Shown: positions 24,770 to 35,758 of the stretch, piece by piece
How the letters are laid out: each line of letters opens with the position of its first letter
How positions within the stretch are numbered: position 1 is the stretch's first letter
DNA from: Priapulus caudatus
Taxonomy: Eukaryota; Priapulida; Priapulimorpha; Priapulimorphida; Priapulidae
Direction: 5' to 3'
Length of the DNA stretch: 49,095 nucleotides
Assembly (NCBI RefSeq): GCF_000485595.1
Contig: NW_014577080.1
Location: forward strand, 437,758-486,852
Made by a program: the position numbers and the translations under genes
Notes under the pieces: model-generated
Told to the model about the DNA's origin: nothing
The model's input: the letters and a program-made list of their open reading frames with translations, nothing else
Databases searched by the model: none

Positions 24770-24967
24770 ACACGCACACGCACGACGCACATCACACAAA
24801 CACCGCACACGCACGCACGCCACACACACACACACACACACACCACACACCACGCACGCACGCACACACACACACACACACGGCCACGCACGCACACATC
24901 ACGCCACGCACTCACCCACGCACGGCACGCACGCACGCACGCGCGCACACACGCACACAACACAACA

Positions 24968-25024
<57 letters not shown>
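24770..25024. repeat. CACGCA/CCACG-rich and (CA)n microsatellite
   Basis: Degenerate CA/CG sequence is followed by about 25 pure CA units ending at 25024. Long THTHTH and CVCVCV frames here are repeat translations. Confidence 0.96.
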
Positions 25025-25026
<2 letters not shown>

Positions 25027-25718
25027 TATGCTACGCATTATCCTTTGCTGTCTGCAGTCTAGCTGTATAGGTGAGCGTGAACGTGATGATAGTGATGCAG
25101 ATGACTTCGCTAACCTTGTCATTCGATATTCAAAGCCGTCTTCGTGAGACACAACTCAGTTGCAGCGCGCACACATTACGATCGGGTGAAGATGATTAAT
25201 GTTATAGTGCAGACGCTATAGCGCATTAGATGCAACGTATACATTACCGTGCAAGTTGGCAGAATACTCGGACAGCTCTGCGATGTATCCGTGTCTGTAT
25301 ATTCTCATGCAAGAGCTTATGGCGGGGGATCAGCTGTATGAATGATGATTTTGCTGAAAGCCGGCCATTATGCGATAATACTGCAGCTTCGGACGACTTA
25401 CTGCTGCTTGCTGCTGCTTGATCAATATAGAGTGTACAATTACAGCACGTTTATTAACTTTGCCAAAAGTCAGATAACAGACGGAGAAAATATAAGGGAT
25501 GCGGCCATAAGCTCCCGCTTGGTCCCTACAGTCCGCGTGCTGATGAAAGCATGCTTATAATGTGCTCGGTCTGGAGGCCCCAAAAAACGACGAGTTGTGG
25601 GGCGAATCACTGTCAAGCGGCAAAAGAAACGTGCTTTGCATTGTCGGCTAGTTGTGCTAGACTCATTTGTAATGCGTGTTGTACATCTCGCTATGACATC
25701 AGCAGCATTAGTAGATTC
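25025..25718. other. Gene-free intronic stretch
   Basis: A CTGCTGCTTGCTGCTGCTT run lies near 25400-25420. Nothing else is recognised. Confidence 0.5.
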
Positions 25719-25800
25719 TTCATCAACATCATAATCATCATTATCATTATCATTATAATCATTATTCTTATTATCATCATCATCATCATCATCATCATCG

Positions 25801-25838
<38 letters not shown>

Positions 25839-25902
25839 GTCATCATCATCATCATTGTAATCATCATCATTTATATCGTCATCGTCGTCGTCATCATAAT
25901 AA
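25719..25902. repeat. (ATC)n trinucleotide tract
   Basis: Nearly continuous ATC/ATT/GTC triplets. The poly-Ile frame is an artefact. Confidence 0.96.
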
Positions 25903-28780
25903 CGAGTGCATATTTTCTTGTAGCGCTACGTACGTCACTACCACTTGTCTTCTAGCATTTCTTCTCTGCAGCAGTTTCTCCATATATTGCAGACAAGTTA
26001 ACCGTAGCGCGTAGAAAATATTGCCGCTTTAATGACGTCCAATCGCCACAGTAATGGCCGTTCTCTTCAATAGCCCTACCAGCAAATGGAAGGGAAGCCA
26101 ATATCTGTATCCGATGAAGTATATTCTGTCTGTTTTGATGAGCGTCTCGGTATTGTTCAAACGCATTGCATTTGTTAGTCGACATTACTATTGGGTCTAT
26201 TTTGGTCGTCGTAAAGATTCGGGTTTTAAGAAGCTTTTTTCATTGAAGCTGAAGTTAGTCCCTCAAGTCACCGCACTATGTTGGATAATGGAGAAATATA
26301 GATCGTATGTCGACTGCGTTCTTTTTCTCCCGAGAGAGACCGAACCACAAATTAACGAAGGGTAAAAAAAGGTTGTGCGATTTCGAAAATGCTGTGGTAA
26401 ATGTACGTCCACTCTAACAATCCTGTACTGCTGATGAGCTCTCGCATGCTAGGCTCACTGCCACAGTCCTAATTAATGGACTGCCGTACGAGCAGCCTCA
26501 GTCTCCGGTGTTGTCAATCATGTCAATAATGAACTGGGCATCGGGCTTCTACGCAGTTGATCTTTTATCTCGAGGGACTTTGTATCGGTATTTTCGGCGT
26601 CTAGTGGAAGGCAAGATAACCTTGATTGTTTAAGCTGGGTTAGCTGCACCGTCGTCACCACTGATACGTGCTGCACAGACGCCGTCGTAGGAAAGCTGAG
26701 CCCTGGTGCGTGTGAAGCTCAGTGATGTCTGCGTGATTTACGCGTTAGCAGGGGAGGTTGTGGAGTGGTGATAGTTAGCGCGCTCCTATTCATTCTGCTC
26801 ATGTGTAGCCGTATTACTCAAGGCAGCAGACCGCTGTTGGGATGAATATGCCTATTTCATCGTATCAATCTCATCATTAAGAGTATGTAAACAACTTGCA
26901 GAATTTCTTTAAAACAAAAGGTACCCTAGGTACCTGGGAGAACTGGTGGAAGATTGGCGGAGAAAGACTTGCTGTAATAACTACTGCAGTCTCTTCTATA
27001 TCCTACTGGTTATCATGCACTGCTGATGTTCATCAATATTTAATATTTTACAGAATGTGACTTGCGTGCGGGATAGATCTGCAAGCAATCGGTATTTTAT
27101 GTATGCACGTTGCATTTCTTACGCACAATCTTACGTGCAAGTATTATTATTATGTGCAAGTATCGACTGCGCATTTCTCAGGTGTTTTCCGATGATACAT
27201 CGCCGTTCCACATATTGATAGCTACACGTAATGATGCTACACCGAATTTTGCACCGTCATGGTACAGTGACACGCAATAGCGCGTGCCCTGGTGCACGTC
27301 ATGAAGTTTGTAATAGTACATCCCATAATTGTCTGATATGGTACATGACACACACGGAGTGTCCAGTTATCCTTTGAGAAGTAATGATTAGATATGGTCA
27401 ATATGTTGGGTGCTTGGGTTCTATGGTCATTCGTGATTGCAGTAAATACGATGCAACAGTATAAGCGATCATCGCACCAGAGTAGTACGTGCTTACGAAC
27501 TTTATGTAGATATCTGCATGTCTAGCTATAGCACATCATTACTAGTATACTTACTCGCACTGATGCCAGATAGCGTGTGTAGCCTGCGACCTCTTCCTTT
27601 CTCACCGAACCGGCTTCTCACAGACACGCGCAACCCCATCGATGCGGTACTAGGCCTATAGTTTAATACTATATCATTATAATAGTATATCATTAGAGTC
27701 CCCTGCGAGCAAAGTCGCGCGCTATCGCACTCTATATAAAATTGATAGAAGGCGTGCCTTTTTTCCCCCGGGAACGGTGCGGCCACACGCAGCTGGTCGA
27801 ATGCTTGCGACTTGTAGATTTCTTTTTATAACCCCCTTCCTCTCTCTGACACACACGCGCGCGCGCCGCCCGCCCGCACGACACGCACGCCGCACGCGCT
27901 ACACTACCACCCACACCGCACCCGGCGAGCGAGGGCAGTGAAGGCTAGTAACTCCGTCCGCCCGCCTCCCACACAAGCATTTCATCAACATTTGTGTTGT
28001 TTTTCTTATCAGAAATACAACACGAAGAGTTGCTTTTGTATATTATTTCAATTTTTGCCGACCACTTTAACTGGCTAAATATACGTAATCCTCTCTTTTC
28101 TTTAACACCTTATCTACGAGATATTTTAAGCTTTTATCTTATTGCAGTACTGCTAATTTTACAGTGGAGATTTACTAAGTTAAATGTGAGATTTAATTTA
28201 AAGCTGAGCTTCCCGATTGAACAATTATTTTTATGACATCGCATTTCGGTTATCGGAGCTGATCCGATTCATTGTTACACGACGAGATGTAGCCTAAACT
28301 TTAGAACTCGGCGACGAGACACTAGACTCGCAAGGCCAGGCTGATTCTCTCAATGTGTGGAATTTTCTTATTAAGTAATTATTTAATTTGAAGGTGGATA
28401 ATTAATTTATTAACTTTAATAATTAATATGCATCCGTTATTAGTGCGATGCGTGCAGCGTTGGGGCGAGGGATTGTAGGTATGGCCTTAGCCTGTGCTGT
28501 GCGGTTTGTAAGTCTACAAGCATGCGCCACCTGGGAAAGGGAACTTGAAAACGTGCATGATTCACAAAATAAACCACACACTCAAACATTCGCGTTGAAA
28601 CTAAACCTGCCACGCCCTGGCGTGAGGTAACTACTATGGTACAAGCAAACGTGAATGCATTTCGTAGGTTGGCTTTTCGTTGGTGTTTAATCAAAATTCA
28701 ATTTACTCTCGGACTGTTGGATTGTTTTGACGCCGCCTTTAATGCATGAGGACTGACCCCACCGGATCCCAGACCGTGCA
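25903..28780. other. Gene-free intronic stretch
   Basis: A 103-codon frame at 26054-26365 opens with an ATG and has a hydrophobic patch, but nothing in it is recognised. A CpG-rich run at about 27845-27965 (GCGCGCGCGCCGCCCGCCC and similar) could be regulatory. No exon, RNA or inverted-repeat element is supported. Confidence 0.45.
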
Positions 28781-28893
28781 TTCACCCGGAATTTACCCCT
28801 GACACACCCGAATTTACCAGGATTTCTTCCTCTGACACACCCGGATTCACCCGTGATTCATCCGGATTTCTCCCTCTGACACACCCGGATTCA
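28781..28893. repeat. Short degenerate repeat (CTCTGACACACCCGGATT)n
   Basis: CTGACACACCCGRATT recurs at about 28798, 28833 and 28875, with ATTYACCCG and CCGGATTTCT segments between. It resembles a decayed 35-42-bp minisatellite. Confidence 0.75.
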
Positions 28894-29744
28894 GCGCATC
28901 TTCTTTGCGATCGGTAGAAACTTTGTGCACACCATTAGAACTTGTTTAATGAAATTTCGCTCAGCCGGATCGAAAACGATGCAAAACACATAGAACCGCC
29001 ATATAGTGTCTCAATGTGAGCTGGTTTCCGGAAAATGTCAGTTTGATTTGGTTTGTTGTTTGATATGGATAACTTTCCAATTATTATTTGTTCACATTTG
29101 AAGACACTTGTGAGGTTTCGGCGTGTCGCGTGACTGAACTAAATTCGGTCGCATACATAATAAAACCATAATATGCGCAGGTGTTCGGTTATGCGCTCTT
29201 TGTTTCTCTCACTTGAAAGCCACGAGAGCTATACGCTGATGTGTTTTGGTAACCGCTCCAGCCCGCAAATATGTCAGTAAATGTTTCAATTGTGAACAAC
29301 TATTTTGGGTTATTAAAATGTTTCGTTCAATTACGCATGTTATGTTTTTCTTACAATACAGACAGAACAGCTTTGATTTGGTTCGGTTTTGAATTGGTTA
29401 GGGTTGAATCGGTTTGGATTTCTATGGTTGTTGTGTTCGGTTTAATTTAGTTTAGTTCAGTGCGTTATTTGGAAATCAGGATTACTAGACATTTCATATA
29501 CTCTCAACCTTCAATGAGGATTAAACATGAGTCATGTTCACTGGCACCATAAGCGATTGTTAGTATTACATTACGCAAGTACGTAACGTCGAAAATTCAG
29601 CAGACACGACTAATGGGAATACTCCGATGGTAATACCAGATTACAGGCGGCAACACGACCTTTCACTTTGATCTCGCGTAGACATTTTTAGTTCATAACA
29701 GCACAGCTGTCGCGGGCGCTTTGTGCTTTACTTTTGCTTTGTAA
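28894..29744. other. Gene-free intronic stretch with GGTTY-rich run
   Basis: Around 29373-29460 there are repeated TTTGGTT, TCGGTTT and GAATTGGTT words forming a degenerate G/T-rich run. No gene is supported. Confidence 0.5.
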
Positions 29745-29935
29745 TCTATCTATACTAATATTTTGCGATGATTGTTTGTCTGTTTGTCTGTTAGGTTAAG
29801 GCGACCAGATGGTTGGTCCACAGGGGTAAGTTTACCCAGGGAGGGCCGTGGGTTAGGTTCCGTTGACCTCAGAGGTCACTTGAAAACAGTCATTTACGGC
29901 TAAACGGGGCCAGATGGAGAGTTCGTTATGAAGTA
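29745..29935. mobile_element. Possible repeat fragment beginning TCTATACTAATATTTTGCGATG
   Basis: The start (ATCTATACTAATATTTTG followed by TTTGTCTGTTTGTCTGTTAGG) resembles the 5' end seen in dispersed non-autonomous elements of arthropods and other invertebrates, some classed as Helitrons. That comparison is from memory and was not tested. No matching 3' end, inverted repeat or target duplication was found, so the right boundary is arbitrary. Confidence 0.3.
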
Positions 29936-29959
29936 CAAAAACGTTTATTGACCATACAA

Positions 29960-30134
29960 ATGTGTAGATTTGACAAAATAGGATCATGGGATCTGTTAAA
30001 CTGTTTTTGCCAAAATATTTTTTACCCCTTTATATTTTCTTTCTCTCTTATGATTTTATCTCTAGAATTGGGTAAATATATGTTAGAATTTGCTCTACAA
30101 GTTGTTCCTATTTTTATTATTCCGTGTAACGCCG
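29960..30134 (+). other. Candidate alternative signal-peptide first exon
   Basis: An open + strand frame with ATGs at 29960, 30050 and 30080 ends with a hydrophobic stretch (FALQVVPIFII) and PCNA, followed by G|GTAAGT at 30134/30135. This copies exon 1 in three respects: a hydrophobic leader, a small-residue ending, and a phase-1 GCNG|GTAAGT junction. Joined to 47806 it would keep frame. The upstream part is AT-rich and hydrophobic throughout, which arises easily by chance, and no promoter is evident. I regard it as a candidate only. Confidence 0.25.
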
Positions 30135-30858
30135 GTAAGTAGTGAATGAAAAGTATAGCGTGCGTGCGTGGCAGCGTTTTTAATAGCGGAATGGCTTACA
30201 TATTTCTTCGCTCATTCCTGCCTGAATTCATACATTTACGTATTCAATTGCTTTGGTAATGATTTATATGTATGCAATAACCACGGTACTGGAGCGCTGA
30301 GTTGATACTGTATTTAAACGAGCTTAGACGAGAGTGAGAATGTGATGCCAATTACAACGCGTAACTCATCTCCACGTATATCTTCGATACTTGTGGTCAA
30401 TGGCAGTTCCCATAGACCATACTGATATTGCTGTACTCGATGGCATACCTATCGATAGGGTCTCTGGAAATTAAATAGCCATAACTTATAACATTGTACT
30501 TTGTATTAAGTGACAATTTTATGCACTTGGATGTTGGCAAGTGAATTAGGCACAGATACGTTCGTCGCCAAAACACCGATGAACGATGACAGCTTCACTC
30601 GCGTTGTGTATAGATCGTTGGTATATAGTGTTCCTGTACTTGTATGGATCCTCACTACTATATAATTAAATAATACGCTACAATAATAGTATACAATATA
30701 TATATATTGTAGACACGGAGTTTACATGTTTTAAATAAGTTTACATAACTTTTAGAATACAACTCCTTTTAAGATTACATATGCCAGCAGAGTTATTCTT
30801 GTAATGACTGACTTGGCAGCAATGATGGGTAATGGAATGTGCGAAACACGAGTCTGCG
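30135..30858. other. Gene-free intronic stretch
   Basis: A short palindromic ACAATATATATATATTGT lies near 30694-30711. Nothing else is supported. Confidence 0.5.
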
Positions 30859-31066
30859 GCACCCGGCAGTTAGATGCGATATGATATGACTACTAGGCAC
30901 TTAGGATATGACTATTAGGCACTTAAAAAAAAAACCCTAACCCTAACCCTAACCTAACCTAAACCCTAAACCTAACCTAAACCCTAACCCTAACCCTAAA
31001 AAAAAAAAATTAAATTAAATTAAAGTGCCTAGTAGTCATATCATATCGCATCTAACTGCCGGTTGC
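30859..31066. mobile_element. MITE-like foldback element with telomere-type core (element C)
   Basis: The 40-nt arms 30863-30902 and 31023-31062 are perfect inverted repeats (CCGGCAGTTAGATGCG through GACTACTAGGCACTT). They extend outward four more bases with one mismatch to 30859 and 31066. The 8-bp direct repeat AGTCTGCG lies exactly outside at 30851-30858 and 31067-31074, as expected for a target-site duplication. The core holds poly-A, CCCTAA-type repeats (30935-30999), another A run and (TTAAA)n. The last part of the left arm is duplicated with one change at about 30905-30925. There is no coding capacity. The 8-bp duplication would fit hAT-like or other DNA transposons, but the termini do not identify a superfamily. 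Confidence 0.88.
30935..30999. repeat. Interstitial telomere-like repeat (CCCTAA/CCTAA/CCTAAA mix)
   Basis: Eleven units, mainly CCCTAA with CCTAA and CCTAAA variants, lie inside element C between two A-rich runs. Confidence 0.95.
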
Positions 31067-31074
31067 AGTCTGCG

Positions 31075-31838
31075 ACGGTCAGGCATTGGGGTTTAGGCGT
31101 GGTATCAACATTTGTTTATACACGAATTTTGCACACGAGCCGTGCAGTGGCCGGACTCCTCCGGAGGGATGTTCGACAATAGGGGCTCACCCCTGCCTGG
31201 AGAATTGGGAGCGTTCGAGAGTGTGCGCTCGGCACGCTATCCGGCTATGCGTAAACCTATTAATTACCGGCATATACCCAGCGGGTATATACCCCCCGGC
31301 ATATATAACCAAGCTGTTTATTTAGAGATTTATTCTAAAAGGGAACTCTGCTAGGCTCTCCCTCTGACGCCCGACTGGCTAACAAATAATGAGTTCTTGT
31401 TTGGAAATGGATTCGTGTAGACTAATTTAAGAGCGTATATATAAGACAACTCGAAGCGAGTAATAGTCTCGTTCTGTGTCTGCTGCGTGTGTGTTCGTCG
31501 TCTCCAGTGCGTAAGTTGTTCTACGCGTTGGCTTGGGGGTTTTACTACTATATATCTTAATTTACTTTGTACTCTCCCTTATCGTAAACTATCTCTTCTA
31601 ACAGATTCTTCCTTATATTTCGTAACGTAGTTTCTTTATAGCTGTTTTGAGAGAAGCACTTAATTTTGCACTATCTTGTCAGCACCTTTTCTTGTACTAT
31701 CGTGCGATCATTCTATTACTGCAAGAGCTTTCTTGTAATAAATCTATTCTTTCGTGGCACTGTCTACACTCTCTTGTTCTTCTGATTATAAGTGTTAACA
31801 TTTCTATGCACTTCTTGTAAGACGTGAAGTAGCCGCTT

Positions 31839-31841
<3 letters not shown>
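31075..31841. other. Gene-free intronic stretch
   Basis: Two overlapping frames at 31086-31354 have no recognisable domain. No other structure is noted. Confidence 0.5.

Positions 31842-31878
<37 letters not shown>
31842..31878. repeat. (TA)n microsatellite
   Basis: About 18 perfect TA units. Confidence 0.97.
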
Positions 31879-31882
<4 letters not shown>

Positions 31883-32609
31883 TACTACTGTTAAAATAAA
31901 CCGCATTGATTATACGAGTGGAAGTGTTCGTCATGTGTGATCCTACTTTCGAGGGACGCTTGCGTCTTAGTGTTCCATTTTCCTATTTGAGTCGTCCATT
32001 TTTAAATTTCCTGGATATATTTTATGCGTATATCTCATGCTGAACTGATTCCCTGCGCTTTCCACGGTAAAGATTTATTCCACGTTTTAGCCGAAGCATA
32101 GTGTGGTATAGAAATTACGAGGTCGATGTAATTTGAGCGATGGATGTTATGGTACGATTGATTAACACGCGTTGGAGTTGGACACATAAATTCTTGAAAC
32201 ATGTCAATATTACATCAAATTCGGGTAAATAGCAAGCGAGCATAAATAAAAGAACGGTTTCTTGCTTTTGGAATGTAACTAAACAAATTTGTCGGCGTCT
32301 AATCGTTGAGGTGGAAACGCGACAATTTTCGTCCACTCTCTATTTCTGCTCGCAGGGTGATTTCGACGGCTAAACCCGTCACGCTTGATGGTGTCTTGGC
32401 GTCCGAATGGATATTAAAAGTTGAGCGCACCGACGCGCTAGAATCATGGCCAATACTCTTGGGGAAACGGGGCGCTTCTGTGGAGATATAGCTTCTCCCA
32501 TACGGTCGTCAGAACCGACCGACTTACTTTAAACAAACCGCGTAAATGCGAAAATCGCAATGTCCTTATATATATGACTATATATAGTCACCGCACGGGG
32601 TTTGACAAA
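31879..32609. other. Gene-free intronic stretch
   Basis: A frame at 32306-32491 has an acceptor-like TTCTGCTCGCAG within it near 32356, but no recognisable protein or donor partner. It was not called. Confidence 0.45.
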
Positions 32610-32949
32610 AAGTAGACAGAAATAGACAGAGTGAAGACGAGATAGGGACAGAGAGAGAAAGAGAACGCGAGGCAGAGACGGTAAAGAGGGAAAAACAAGT
32701 GAGATAGACAACGGAGAAGGGACGGGAAAAAATAAGTAGAGAATGAGAGAAACAGCGAGGGGTAGAGCGTGCGCGAGAGACATGTAGAGAGAACGAAAGT
32801 CTTAGACAGCTTGAGTGAGAGAACGAGAGAGGGAGAGATAACGAGAGCGGGAGAACACAAAAGAAAGAGCGAATATGAGAGAGATAGAGGGAAAGACAGA
32901 GAGCGAACGAGAGAGAGAGAGAGAGTGAGAGAGTAGGAACGCGAGAACC
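32610..32949. repeat. GA-rich purine tract
   Basis: About 340 bp of GAGA/GACAGA sequence with strong purine bias on the + strand. The Ser/Leu/Phe-rich minus-strand frames are artefacts. Such purine/pyrimidine asymmetry can form triplex DNA in principle. Confidence 0.9.
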
Positions 32950-34848
32950 GCCTTGTATATAGAATGTAGAGAAGGTACAGCAGAAGTGCTATAACAAAAA
33001 GAGTTTTCCTGAATAAACGCAGTAACGTAGGTGTTATTAAATCACGTGACATCGGCTCTCACTATATCGCAACGTGGCGAACCCATCGCAGCGAACGCCC
33101 TCCCCCCCCCCTGCTCATAAGATACTCTTCTCTCGGCAATTAATATCCGTACATCGTTAGCGGATCTCTCCGGGACATGTTTTAAATAATTAACACTTCA
33201 ATCAAATCACGTCGTTTCACGGCGGCAGGGGTGGGTGGGCGGGCGAGCGGGCGTTTGCCGGTCGGAAGACTGACTAACGGATTAATCGCTATAATTGCTG
33301 CAATCGGTCCGGATGTATAGCGACTTTGTTTTGAACGCGCATTTGCTGGGGATCCACTCGGCACGATGCAGTTGCTCTAGCAGGAAATTGTCTTCCTATA
33401 AGCTTCGCGCGCTGGATCGCCTGACGCCGATATTTCAGCGAGGATTCGCCGAGCTTGTCGTGCGCAGCTCATAACAAAGGTTTTCTATACGGGGCCTGTG
33501 AATTTGCGGAGTAATTAAAATAAGTGCACAGATGTTAGCCCTGCCTGGCACGCACGCACGCCGCGTGCTGACACTGGCAGGCGTCTGCACGTTATTTTGG
33601 GACTTCACGGCAGTTCACGGCCGATGTACATGCACGTACACGCGTGCAAGCATGCGTGTGTGGTGTTTTTTTTGCACTCGAAACGTCTCAATCTCGATTT
33701 TGTTTACACGCGTGTATAATTGCCACTACGGATTGCCTGTACACGTGTCTAATCGCGCGACGAGAGCTTATAAGTATGGAAACTCGCATTTAATAACCTA
33801 TTACAGCGCAATTACGGATGGCTGTCCTCTTAGGACATCTACACTCATAGCGAGAAGGATATGAGCTATAGAAGGGTCTCATGCTCTGAGACATGTTGAA
33901 GGGATAACAAAAAAGTATATCCACGGCAGAAAACGAGTGAAGTGCACCGGAGCATGGGGCATGATGACAATAGGACAATTACACAATTTGCAGTACAAAT
34001 ATCGGAGTGTCCTAGAGAGTCATATATGGGTTAATAGTTTGAAAGATCGAGTTAATCGTTACAGTGCGCATCGGTTTAAAAAGTGATCGATTATTTATAT
34101 AATTGAAATACTTTTAGATGTGCCACACAAGGCGGTCGATAAATTGCTATTGGAGGTTGGAAATCTTATTGCTGGAGGCATTCGTCATACAAAACCTCTT
34201 ATTGTATGCTTTCCATGAACTTTCAGCTCTCCATGAGGGTTGTAGCTGCCTCACGCGTTTAACTATGAGGTAAAGTTCCTATAGTGGCTATATCATTCAT
34301 TCAAACACGCTTATCAACGTTAGAGGCTTTAGATCCTCTGATTCGCAAACGCGGATATTTCCCAGAACATGGTGGATGCTTGCACGAGGACTTGTACCGT
34401 ATGGAGATGTTTCCGATCGAAGTCTCATACGATGATCATTTTCCAAGGACATGTTTCCTACGAACATCTTTTCCTATTGAATCTCGTTCTCCTGCGGATA
34501 TATTATTTGTTACGGACATTTGTTTCCGAGTGAGCTGTGTCATATCCTACTAACACGTGGAGACGTCACACAAAGATCTTTATTTACCGAAATTTTCTCA
34601 ACAGAATTTTCCCTACAGACATGTTTGCGTTTCGTACTGTGGGCGTCGTGTGGCAGCGATTTTTGCTATTCGGCATTCAGAGGTTCCGCCATGTTTAATG
34701 GTGGTACGTCAGGTATGAGTATATGTTTGGCGTAAAAACTGGAACAACATGTCGGTGATACATGTAGTAATCACAATTCAATTGCGTTTATGCAGCGTAC
34801 TGTAGATACACGTAGGCGTTTACTGGAGTGTCACACATAGACAACGAT
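32950..34848. other. Gene-free intronic stretch
   Basis: A C-run of about 10 lies near 33102-33111. Around 34330-34640 there are scattered copies of words such as GGACATGTTTCC, ACGAACATCTTTTCC and GGACATTTGTTTCCGA, a decayed short repeat. Frames at 33532-33864 and 34284-34553 are unrecognised. Confidence 0.45.
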
Positions 34849-34850
34849 TA

Positions 34851-35361
34851 CAGTAAACACCCGCATAAAAAAAACCGTGATTTTAAGAACCGCCAGGTTC
34901 AAATTGGACCAATAAAGCACCTATTATATAAGAACCTCTTCAGCCTGATAAATTAAACAGGCTCTAATATAAAATAAATGCCGAAAATTAGAGCAAACTG
35001 GGGCAATCCAAGTATGTGTGCTACACCATTAGAAACCAACAACATAATAACCAACCAGATAATATTAATACCTCCTCACAAGAGGATTGGATTTTCCAGG
35101 GGGTATTTTGCCTCATTTTCCAGTAAATGTTAGGGCTTGATTTTGACGATACAAAGGATTGAGGGGGAGGATGGTGTGAATATTTTCTGAAACTATACAA
35201 TATTGTATAGTACGATAATGTACACAATATCCCCCCCCCCACAAATTAAGAACCTCTTTAAGAACCTCATTTAGGCTGATTTCTCACTATGTACTATATA
35301 TATAAAAACCACTTCAGCCTGATACAGAAAATCACGGGTTCTTTTATGCGGGTGTTTACTG
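34851..35361. mobile_element. Tc1/mariner-type MITE with TA target duplication
   Basis: Terminal inverted repeats start CAGTAAACACCCGCATAAAA at 34851. The reverse complement ends at 35361, and the two extend to 34 nt with two mismatches (34851-34884 and 35328-35361). TA dinucleotides flank both ends (34849-34850 and 35362-35363). CAGT termini with a TA duplication are hallmarks of the Tc1/mariner superfamily. At 511 bp with no transposase frame it is non-autonomous. Internal direct repeats of AAGAACCTCTTCAGCCTGAT-like sequence occur near 34930, 35261 and 35303, and a CTATACAATATTGTATAG palindrome lies near 35193. Confidence 0.88.
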
Positions 35362-35422
35362 TATATGCTACAATGAAACAATAATTGACATAAGAAATAA
35401 AAACATTAGAAATCAATGACAT

Positions 35423-35750
35423 AATTACCTCCGCCAGGGGCTTGGCGGGGGTTATGTTTTCACCGGCGTGTGTTTGAGTGTTGGTTTGTGTGTTTGTGGG
35501 TTTGTGGGTTTGTTAACATGCACGTTTCAGTTCACTTCCGCTAGGTGCACTGGCTGTAGACTTACAAACACGCAACCACAGGCAAAGGGGCAACCACAGT
35601 CCTCCCCCACTTGCACGCTCGCACTAATCCGGATCCAATTAATTATTTAATTAATTTTTCCATTTAATTAATTAATTAATTAAAAATTTCACATTGAGAG
35701 AATTCAGCTGCCTTGGCGGAGGTCTGTGCTCTCCGAGTGCTCTAGTTCTA
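35423..35750. mobile_element. Short interspersed element (ACCTCCGCC ... CTCTCCGAGTGC family) with 8-bp target duplication
   Basis: The left part reads ACCTCCGCCAGG, then GGTTATGTTTTCACCGGC and a TTTGTGGGTTTG-rich run. The right part reads CCTTGGCGGAGGT (35711-35723), then CTCTCCGAGTGCTCTAGTT. The two ends are partial inverted repeats of each other. AATGACAT occurs exactly on both sides (35415-35422 and 35751-35758), consistent with an 8-bp target-site duplication. From memory, similar CCTTGGCGGAGGTCTGCGCTC-like repeats are dispersed in many animal genomes; this was not checked here. There is no coding capacity. Confidence 0.75.
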
Positions 35751-35758
35751 AATGACAT

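Noticed and set aside
26054-26365. 103-codon ATG-initiated frame with a hydrophobic patch
   Set aside because: No recognisable family, no promoter or polyadenylation context, and an equally long frame overlaps on the other strand.
27994-28236. 80-codon hydrophobic frame after a TTTCTTATCAG acceptor-like site
   Set aside because: No ATG at the called start and an AT-rich composition that yields hydrophobic residues by chance; no donor or family match.
34900-34925. GGTTCAAATTGGACC, resembling a tRNA/SINE B box
   Set aside because: It lies within the Tc1/mariner-type MITE with no A box at suitable spacing and no cloverleaf.
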